Positions 55,601 through 64,000 of a stretch of 64,000 nt of DNA are shown here, piece by piece. The notes under the pieces are model-generated. The model saw only the letters and a list, made by a program, of their open reading frames with translations, was not told where the DNA came from and did not search any database. Source of the DNA: Hyalella azteca (lineage: Eukaryota > Arthropoda > Malacostraca > Amphipoda > Hyalellidae); the NCBI RefSeq assembly GCF_000764305.2, contig NW_025941463.1, positions 1-64,000 of the forward strand. Reading direction: 5' to 3'. The translations under genes and the position numbers were made by a program. Position 1 is the stretch's first letter. Each line of letters opens with the position of its first letter.

Positions 55601-58559
55601 CTAAACAGCCAGGCGGGGGAGGGAGAGATGGACCGGTGGGGGAGGTAGAGATTTGTACGCAATTACACTAACTCGGTCATCAAGCTATGATGTATTTATC
55701 ACCGATTAACAAATTGAAGAAGAAAAGTCTATTGTTTATATTGTTTACATTTATTCCGCTTTTTAGACGTTCCGCGGATGTTCAAGAACACCTTGAATGA
55801 ATTGTAGGGTTCAAGACGAGGGCATGGTTAAGTTCAACAAGTAGTTCTCCATGCAGTCATATATGTTCATACCAATGAAATTATTCTAATACAAATCACG
55901 CACTTTTTATTGTAAAAAAATATCCGAATATTTCTGAGAAAAACTCCATTTCTAAAGAATAAATCTTCTCAGATATAATAGCAGTTGACCAAGAATTCGA
56001 GCTGTGTTTTTATGAAGGAGACTGATGGCCTGCAATGAGGACTTGCGGCCAGTCGAGTCAAGATTGAGATCGCAGTGACAGGCCCTGGATTACGTCTTGG
56101 AATTGGCCAGCGCATTGTGCACCCGCGGCCCAAGATTGAGCTGCATCGACCGAAAGATCCCCTTAGGATTTGAATGCCTGATCTTTACTGGAAATGGTCT
56201 CTGGAACGCTGGATGTAATGGCCCGTCAATGACCAAATGGACACCCAGTCAGTCGCGGCGATAGCAAGCTAACCGCTCAAGCGTCATTGCCCCATGCACA
56301 GTTTGTGGGTATGTTAAGTGAATAAAAGATACCAAGTGCGTGAATAAGGGCCAATTAGTGCATTGTGATTGCTGGTAGTCAATTTTGTTTGAAATTTCTC
56401 ATTATTTTATACACACATAAACGCCTTACTTGGGAGACATCAGGCTGTTATAATTGAAGTAACTGTTTGTTGATAAATGCGAAATTAATTTTGAGTATTC
56501 AAAAATTCAAATTAATATTAAACATTGAGAATGACCGCAAAGACAAACGAAACGAGATTACGGTTCATTCCCAAAGCTAAAAAGTTTTTCAAGTTTTTAT
56601 TTATAAATGTTTTTTTTCTCACAGTTTTAAAAATTTTTTTCAACTTGTCCACCCAATGCGCCAGTGCAGAATACCGAAATCACAGCTTTTTCATTTCTTC
56701 TTGAAGGAATGCGTGAATCGCAATTCATTTTCGCAAGCAAGACACAGTCATAGGTCATGAAAATAAAAGAGCAAGCACCGCGCTGCATTCACTTTCCAAG
56801 CACTTATATGTTGTGATCTCGTTTCCCCGTCTCATAATCCTTTCTTTCGAATGCAATGAACATTTTACAGTGAAGCAAAATTTACAGCTAACTTGCTCGC
56901 CTGACTGCCCCATAAGTCACTGAAGGGAGGCACAATCATCTAGTTTGCATTCATGTTACCGTGATCCGGAAAAATACTTGTGCGCAGGAGAAAGTTGATG
57001 ATGAGGGTAGCTCAGTAATTATCAATTCGCCGCAGTTCGCAGGACGCACAAGCCGGTGTATAGCAAGCCATTAGCGAGGGGCCGGTGCAGGCAAGCAGGA
57101 TTGGATCTTGCAAGTACATTTACGAGAAAGTCTCTGGCAAGTCTAGAAAAACTTTTCAGAAACATTAAAATGAGTCATTGCATCAGAAAAAGTGTGCTGG
57201 AATGCAGAGAGTGAAGATTTGTATTTTTTTTTAATAATAGGAAATGCATTATTATTTAAGTTCAAATTACTGGCGTGTATGCATTATGATTTATAATTTT
57301 TATAATGCATACTGGCGTACCTATATGCATTATGATTTATTATGATTTATAAGCAACAAGACCATTAAAGCGTCCACTAAAAGTGATATCAGAAATCAAA
57401 AGAATAAATGATCACTCTACTAGTTACTCTACCCATTTGCATTTTTTGAAGGTCAGGAATCACCGAAAGTTAAAATTTTGAATTTTCAATTTTATTTCAG
57501 CAATTTTACTCAATGTGTTCGCGGTCATAAGGCCTCGGAGGAGCGGCGGTCGCTCGGCCATTCAGGCCTAAGCTGCAGCGATCGTCGTCAAATCCAGCAA
57601 TTGCAGTCAAATGCGAGGGTCCGCATGTAAACGAAGAAAAGAACATTATTCAGAGCCCTGCCGTCCGGTAGAACAAAACATTTAACATCCCAAAGAAAGA
57701 TAAATATAATAACATTATTCGTACTGCATTACTCGGAGTTCTTTATTCGTGCTGTTCTGTACACGAGAATATTCAATGTATCCAGAGAAACCAAATCACC
57801 ATTTCGTACCGATCACAAATTAGTGAAGTTTTTGGTCTCATTTGTTTCTTCTACAATGTACCTGGTCACAGCGTAGCTCATCTCGTGATGATTATTAAAA
57901 TTTCTGCACACCATTCGACAGTAAATAATTTTATTCAGAAATGGCTTCACTCTTCCTTGCTAAACAGTGTCTTGGCTGGTCAGTATAAATAAACCTATTC
58001 AGAATATTAGATTTTTAGGCAAAATATCGGTGGTGAAACTCACAAAGTATTCCCCGAGGCAGATGAAATGTATCAAAGATACGTTTCATTCCCATAATTA
58101 TTTCGTCACAACTTTGATCGGTGATCCAACGCGTCCAAATAATTTTTCCCACACCGACAGAAAAAGTTCCGTTCAACTTCTAACTAACGTTTTCAAGCAT
58201 TAAATAATTCCCTCTTTAAATTCTAATCAAAATTAGTGTTGGAATTTTCACGCAGCGTAAACATTTTGAGCGGCGCACTTTTTACCACAGTTTGTAGTTC
58301 TCAGCCCCACGGCGGAGATTGGGCCCAACAAGCATTTGCCAGTTTATTGGCCTGACAGCCAAGAGGCTCGAGCGTCCGGCCCTCTAGGCCGCAGGAAAAG
58401 GGCCCAGGAAGGCCTTTTATGCTAACGCTTTGATTTTTTCCGGCGTTTTTTGAAGGAAATTTTTGTGGGAGGCCAAGACGAGAGGAAAGGAGTTCCCCTC
58501 GCTTTCATTGAGCGTAATCGCTGAGCGGCACTCGCTCATTATACGGACCGTGTTTGCGT
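52681..58559 (-). other. Long non-coding stretch
   Basis: No gene or complete element recognised. GC-richer islands stand out from the AT-rich background at 55340-55660, 56000-56300 and 57510-57640; they could be conserved non-coding elements, but sequence alone does not show this. Confidence 0.5.
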
Positions 58560-58745
58560 CCGGGGGCGAGGGAGAGGTGCTGAGGACCAGGGGGTGAGGG
58601 GGCGAGGGAGAGGCGCTGAGGACCGGGGGTGAGGGAGAGGCGCTGAGGACCGGGGGTGAGGGAGAGGCGCTGAGGACCGGGTGTGAGGGAGAGGCGCTGA
58701 GGACCGGGGGTGAGGGAGAGGCGCTGATGACCGGAGGGGAAGTGG
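58560..58745. repeat. 27-bp G-rich minisatellite, about 6 copies
   Basis: Unit GCTGAGGACCGGGGGTGAGG then GAGAGGC. The multiple-of-three period keeps three minus-strand frames open (Pro/Ser/Leu-rich), all artefacts. Confidence 0.95.
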
Positions 58746-59920
58746 AGGGAAGCACAAGGATTGCGGACTAGTGAGTGAACGTGCATAAAAATTAAGCTAG
58801 AATAAGACGCAACGAACATCTCCTGCAGCCCTAGATTTGTTAATGATTATGTCTAAATTCGTCGAATTCTAAAGCAAGTAAAACTCTGACACATTCAGTT
58901 GATGTAACTATAATCGTTATAGTTAACAACCTAACATATTTAATTATCTATAATTAAATCATTTAATGAACATAATTAATTGTTTATGAATGGTATGGAG
59001 TTTTTTCGACTGCGGCGAGCGGCATGCGCCAGTGACTCGCCTCCCTCCCCCTGGCCGACGGAAGAGCGTAACGCACGGATGCGCAAGCCTCGGTCGCCAG
59101 CCAACTCTTCTTCTTCTCATCAAATCAATATTAGGGTTATCTCTTAATAATTCATGTCTATAGATTTTTTAGCGACTTTTTACTTAATTTTCAGCAGCTC
59201 TTTGTCGAAATTTCCATTGGCGCATAGTCGATTAAAACATAAAACTTTCTTCATATTGAATCGTTTGAATGGAAAAGTCTTTAATTGAGACCATATGTTA
59301 ATCTGCTTATTAAAAAAATAATGTCATCAATATTATTCACATTTATCAGTGAATTCAAGGATTTTCCGGAGAATTTATTGCTTAATTTGTAATTTTGCTT
59401 GTAATCCATCATAGCTTAGTTCAATTACTATTCATTAAAACTGTTAAGTTGCCGATTACTGTGGATTGTGAGATGCGGAAGGTGATAACGGAACATCCGC
59501 TGCCATTCGCGCATCGAACGAACAAAAAAAAGTACCACACTATTTTTCAAGAAATTATGGCCAGGTTTTTTTCTCAACAATTTTTCGGGAACCCAATTGT
59601 GCACTACAAATTTAATTCATGTAATAATAATAGTAATTTTATTTATATCGGGAAATATCCCGGGTTCGTTCAAACTTTTATTTTTATTTAATGAAAACAA
59701 TATAACTAAACCTTTATTTTTGGCAATTCGTAAAGTTAACGCGTTAGTTTCCAGTTTACGTCATCGGGTGTGATGAAAGAGATGAAGGACCAATGAGATG
59801 ACGGATGATGGAGGACTTCATAGAGAAAGAAAAATGAAAAAGATTGGATGAGGGGCATTGCTGCAGCATCAATGATATACGTCATCAATTGTGGATGATG
59901 AGAGTTAATTATTTGATGGG
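58746..59920 (-). other. Non-coding stretch
   Basis: AT-rich; nothing recognised beyond one GC-rich patch at 59005-59110. Confidence 0.6.
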
Positions 59921-60050
59921 ATAAGCGGATGATCGTATTAAAAGGATGATGGTATGACAAGGATGATGGTATGACAAGGATGATGTATATCATGGATGAT
60001 GATATGACAAGAATGATGGCATTACAAAGATGATGGTATGACAAGAAGAG
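59921..60050. repeat. 17-bp minisatellite (GATGATGGTATGACAAG)
   Basis: About seven diverged units. Minus-strand open frames of 150-200 codons crossing this and the next tract are low-complexity artefacts. Confidence 0.85.
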
Positions 60051-60315
60051 TGGCAAGATGAAATAAGTGGATGTGGGACGAATAGAAGGAGGATAAGGAG
60101 CAATGAAAAGAGGGATTGTAAGTGAGGGGAGAGTAGGAATAAGAAAGCGTTGAGGGGAGATGGAAGGGAGGGAAGGTTTGTCGAGGGTAGGCAGGGGTAG
60201 AGAGGGGCTGGCTGTGAGGGGTGGTGATAAACTGTGAGGAGAAATGAGGGATAGTGTGGGACTGAGGGGTAGTGAGGGTAGAGAGGGACTGAGAGGAAGT
60301 GAGGGACTGTGTTTA
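60051..60315. repeat. Purine-rich G/A tract
   Basis: The plus strand is mostly G and A with sparse T, made of GAGGGA/GAGGGT/GGGACTGAG-like words. Strongly asymmetric strands. Confidence 0.85.
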
Positions 60316-60683
60316 GTGGCTGCGGTGGCAGTTGTCCGCAACTGCACCGCAACACACGCGGCGGATGAGAGGGGAAACGCTGAGGCCCTCGGAGGGAGAG
60401 GGCCTCAGCAGGACCAGGCGTGACAGTGAGGAAAAAAGTGAAACTCATACTTCTCCTTTATTATTCGTTTTCAAATTTATAGGACATATGGAATTTTTTC
60501 AAGATATAAAACTACCAAATAAAAATCACATTTAAATTTGCTGGCCCAACTCCATCGTCTTTTTCGTTTTTTTATGCCCTATGATTTAATGCCTTACGGA
60601 CGTACATTATATAGACTTCAACTGACAGAACTAAATTGTGTCAAATAGATTATACAATTATCATCATAAAAATTGAGTACTAA
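60316..60683. other. Non-coding stretch
   Basis: A GC-rich block at 60316-60425 grades into AT-rich sequence. No gene. Confidence 0.55.
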
Positions 60684-61490
60684 AATAGAATAGAATAGAA
60701 GTGTCGGCGTTGAAGAAATAGGCCCATGGCCTGTTGCCGATTCTTGAACTTTTCGTGACTTGATTCACAAGGGATCCGGCCTTTGGAACCCGATCTTTCC
60801 ATAGCTGACGATTGATTGAGATAGCTGCTGGACTTATTGCCTGGTCCGTAATTCGCTAGGCATTTTAAGACTGAACATATGCATCGGCATAGCTTCGTCT
60901 AGTCTGTTTTTGAAGATGTTCATACTCGGAGCGTCAACGATGCTATCAGGGAGGCTGTTCCACATGTCGGTGACTCGAAGCGAGAAGAAATGTCGCATGG
61001 ATGTGTTCCAACGCTGTTTTTTTAGTTTATAGCCGTGGCCCCTGGTGTTGGTTCTTGTTTCAAATTCTAGTAGTCCTTCAGGGATCTTGTATAAGCCATG
61101 AGTATACTTGTATACTTCAATGAGGTCCCCACGCAGACGTCGATAACTGAGGCTTGGAAGCATCATAATCTTTAATCTTTCCTCATAGGACTTGCCTTTC
61201 AAGCCCGGAACTATTCTTGTTGCTCGTCTTTGAACACTCTCTACTAAATTTCTGTCCTTTTCAAATTTCGGTGACCATACGACGTTTCCAAACTCTAGGT
61301 TCGGGCGCACGACAGCAACAAACAACTGCTTCAGCGTTTCTGCATCTAGAAACTCGAAAGAGCGTCTAATCAGTCCAAGTCGTTTATTGGCTTTATTAAC
61401 TTAACCTTCAATATGCTTAGAAAATTTCAACTTATTGTCGATATTAACTCCTAAATCCTTTTCCGTTGTCGACTTCGACATCATCACTCT
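60684..61490 (-). pseudogene. 3' fragment of a non-LTR retrotransposon (CR1/L2-like LINE), broken
   Basis: Read on the minus strand: STTEKDLGVNIDNKLKFSKH, then a stop codon at 61399-61401, then VNKANKRLGLIRRSFEFLDA continuing in the same frame through RRATRIVPGLKGKSYEERL, LRGDLIEVYKYTHGL and FFSLRVTDMWNSLPDSIV to a natural end at 60834. This is the C-terminal region downstream of the reverse transcriptase in CR1/L2-type LINEs. The fragment ends in an AATAG microsatellite (60684-60700), the sort of short tail these elements carry. The endonuclease and the catalytic part of the reverse transcriptase are absent: a 5'-truncated, dead copy. I did not determine the exact clade. Confidence 0.85.
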
Positions 61491-61506
61491 GTCGTTGCAA
61501 CCGTGT

Positions 61507-61983
61507 CTTTTCAATATACTTTCAGAAGTCACCCAAGTGATACATTTTCTCCCGAGTTTGCAAAATACGCGGGAGAAAATCAATGATTGATTGAATTTAC
61601 CCATGTTTCTAATAATGTCGTAGATTTGTACCGAAAATTTGTACACCATTTTGAGAAACAAGTTTGCGGCTATGCTCGTCTTTAAAAACCTATTACAATG
61701 AACAATATCGTGTTATGACGGCATTCATCGTCACTTCGAATTGAATATGTTGTAAATCATCCAGAAAACTCATCTGAATTTAATTTCGAGAATCATTAGG
61801 CCGATATATGCTTAGCCAAAACGTGACAAACCAGATGAAAATTCTATTTAAATTTTTGACGTCTCCAATTCTAGTAGCCAGAAACATGGATAAATTCAAT
61901 CAATCATTGATTTTCTCCCGCGTAGTTTACAAACTCGGGATAAAATGTATCATTTGGGTGACTTCTGAAAGTATATTGAAAAC
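61507..61983. repeat. Inverted repeat, arms about 104 bp
   Basis: 61507-61610 and 61880-61983 are about 88% identical as reverse complements, separated by 269 bp. Shared words: ATCAATGATTGATTGAATT and TTTTCTCCCG. The left arm abuts the LINE fragment. Confidence 0.85.
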
Positions 61984-64000
61984 ATCGCACCGATCATAGG
62001 GGGCGAAAGTTATACACCTGCGTCACGATTTCATTGTAATTCGTTCGAACTGGAAGCATTTAAAAGTTTATATATTTGCAGCCTCACTCATGCATAGAGT
62101 TCAGTAAAATCAGTGGATGGATCTCAACGAGTCAGCTCGATTTAAATGAAGTCAAATTCAATTTTGGCGCAATTTTGTAGCGGCCACCGCCGTCGCCAGA
62201 GCAACATCGCTGCCGACGGCCTTTTTGCCCGTGAGCCTAAAGAGCTGCGCCGGCACGTGTTGAAAAACATGTGAATAACATCGGCAGCCAAGAATTTGCC
62301 ATTTATAAGCCATAGGTAGAATCATCTTACAATTTATTTCGGCTACCCCTCAAATTTCAAAGATATATAAAGCAAGTGAATGATTCTTGGTAGACATTGT
62401 TAATGTTAATTCATTAATATTTGCTTCAATTTGAAAATAGTTTGATTCCGAGGTCATGTCGGTAATTTTCCGAACAAAAATTCCCCCATAAAAAAATAAA
62501 ATAAAGAAAATAAAAACTCCAAGAGACTCATTTATTCTAAGAAACATTCTCAGAATAAATTTGTTTTTTATATTCATATTCAGACATTCAGTCCATACTG
62601 CATTAGTTCATAAGATCTGAGTTATTCATAGACAATTCATAGTCCATAGTACCCTGCAATATATCGCCGCAACTGACGAATAAGCAAAGTAGGAGGCTAC
62701 TTTTGTTTCTACTACATTCTAAACAGAAATTCAGTTAGCAGCAGCTGGATATCAGCTCACGTAAGAAAACAGCAGAAATGGAACGTAATAGCGAGGAAAA
62801 TAGAATATCTCATCAGATGAAGCGCTCCGGCACGCCGAACAACAGACGCCCACCTCCAAATGCTCGAAACAAAAGCTGTTCGGCCACAAAAGAGCCAGGC
62901 AGCCAAACTGGCTCTCATTACTTCCATTATAAGAGCTCATTGCTCAAGAGCAGGGGATGTAAAATGCTATTACTTTTTCAAATTAAAAAAGGCCCTCTCG
63001 TTGCACTGGGGGTGACAAGCCATCATGTCGCACATAAAAAAAAAAGACTGGAAGACTTATGCTCGATTGCTCGGCTCAGTCTCGAGTCGCGGCGGTGACT
63101 GTGCAAGTAAAAATGAAACGACGTTGAGCTCAACCTATGAGGATGGGTGGTCCGGAAAATGAGACATCAAAAATGTATTGGTGATAAGATAAGTAATCTC
63201 TAGAAACTATCTCTGGCATATCAAACAATTTAACATAAAAGAATTAGTGCAATTATAAGTTCCATTTTCTGCGAAATTGAATCAATGAATTATTCAATTT
63301 ATTACGAGCAGATAATTCTATAATACCTGGGCCACTGGATGTAATTTAAGTTCATACAAGTTAAAATTACCAGGTAATCATTTTGGACGGCTGCTCAGAA
63401 CCTGAAGCTTGATTAGAGTCAACATCTGCACGTAAGAGCATGTCTACAATTAATTCCCAGCCAATGTCATTTCGGAATAAATTACTCAAGCTAAGATCCT
63501 TCCTTGAGATCCTACCAATCAAGGAAACGAGAAACTCCAACAACATGCGGGAGAGAACGAATACATCGTTGAGCTACATATATACTTGCCTACCGTAGTA
63601 TGTTTGCAAAAAATAGCTTTTCAAACAGTGATTACATCAAGAAGTTGTTTATATAAAAGTTGTCTAGACACACTAGCATGAAATTTGAGGTGCATAGACG
63701 AATTGCAGGAAAATATCGCTCGACAGAGAACAACGCAATAGTTGACAGGGAAACAATACATCGTTAGACTTGCAGGCGTTCGTTGCGAATAAGAAGAGTC
63801 GCGGCCACATCATTTGTTTGGTGTCCAGATAAAGTAATCCGTCGGAACGTGGCAGCGTTCACGACCAACATGTACGCATGCTAATCAGGTGTACGTGATT
63901 AGTCGTGAATGTTAGATAGTTCTGGTGAAATCACGTACAGGGAAGGGAGCTAAATGAGAGCCTGGTTTGCCACAACAGGAAAAGGAAGACGAAGAAGTCA
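61984..64000. other. Non-coding end of window
   Basis: No svp exon, RNA gene or element recognised. A GC-rich patch at 62165-62260 and the plus-strand frame at 62778-63098 have no similarity that I can identify. Confidence 0.55.

Noticed and set aside
55339..55671. Overlapping GC-rich frames on both strands
   Set aside because: No domain, no conserved motif, and both strands open over the same bases; more likely a GC-rich non-coding patch.
58417..58819. Three overlapping Pro/Ser-rich minus-strand frames
   Set aside because: 27-bp G-rich minisatellite; each frame is a repeat translation.
59736..60448. Minus-strand frames of 152 and 203 codons rich in Pro, Ser and Leu
   Set aside because: They cross the GATGATGGTATGACAAG array and the purine-rich tract; low complexity, no domain.

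Overview
The window is nuclear DNA of an animal, most likely an arthropod. The evidence is long introns with GT/AG boundaries, an AT-rich background crowded with minisatellites, Tc1/mariner, hAT and LINE remnants, and two single-copy animal genes; the nuclear-receptor exon reads closest to arthropod Seven-up. The species cannot be named from this sequence; a crustacean would fit, but that is a guess.

Gene 1 (plus strand, 7388-23249) is a nine-exon Arb2A / FAM172A homologue. All exon phases join into one 525-residue reading frame with the hallmark blocks of the family ([31 protein letters not shown]). It is an alpha/beta-hydrolase-like Arb2-domain protein, linked in vertebrates and yeast to Argonaute, chromatin and splicing. 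A roughly 150-residue low-complexity insert sits inside the domain.

Gene 2 (minus strand, 27573-29331) is the 3' end of seven-up / COUP-TF (NR2F): the penultimate coding exon, holding the last ligand-binding-domain helices, and the last exon with the end of the AF-2 region and the stop. The rest of svp is not visible in the following 34 kb, so this is probably one huge intron of a developmental regulator. Arb2A and svp converge tail to tail about 4.3 kb apart, the same arrangement as FAM172A and NR2F1 in vertebrates.

Layout: 1-2040 sparse; 2040-5275 patchwork of diverged satellites with a nested hAT element; 5.4-6.9 kb more MITEs; 7.4-23.2 kb Arb2A, with an intact Tc1-like transposon in intron 1, a hAT element in intron 6 and a series of minisatellites; 23.2-27.6 kb intergenic plus both 3' UTRs; 27.6-29.3 kb svp; 29.3-64 kb non-coding svp intron or upstream DNA with at least twelve tandem arrays, dispersed MITEs, two perfect hairpins and a dead LINE fragment.

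The most notable pattern is that tandem duplications repeatedly sit exactly on splice junctions. In four consecutive Arb2A introns (5, 6, 7, 8) a minisatellite begins within about 10 nt of the 5' splice site or includes it. All three svp splice sites seen here also carry a nearby partial tandem copy. In intron 6 the copied unit includes the exon codons for the nucleophile elbow and the donor itself. A 19-nt Nextera adapter followed by an N inside the intron 8 array shows that the assembly is faulty there.
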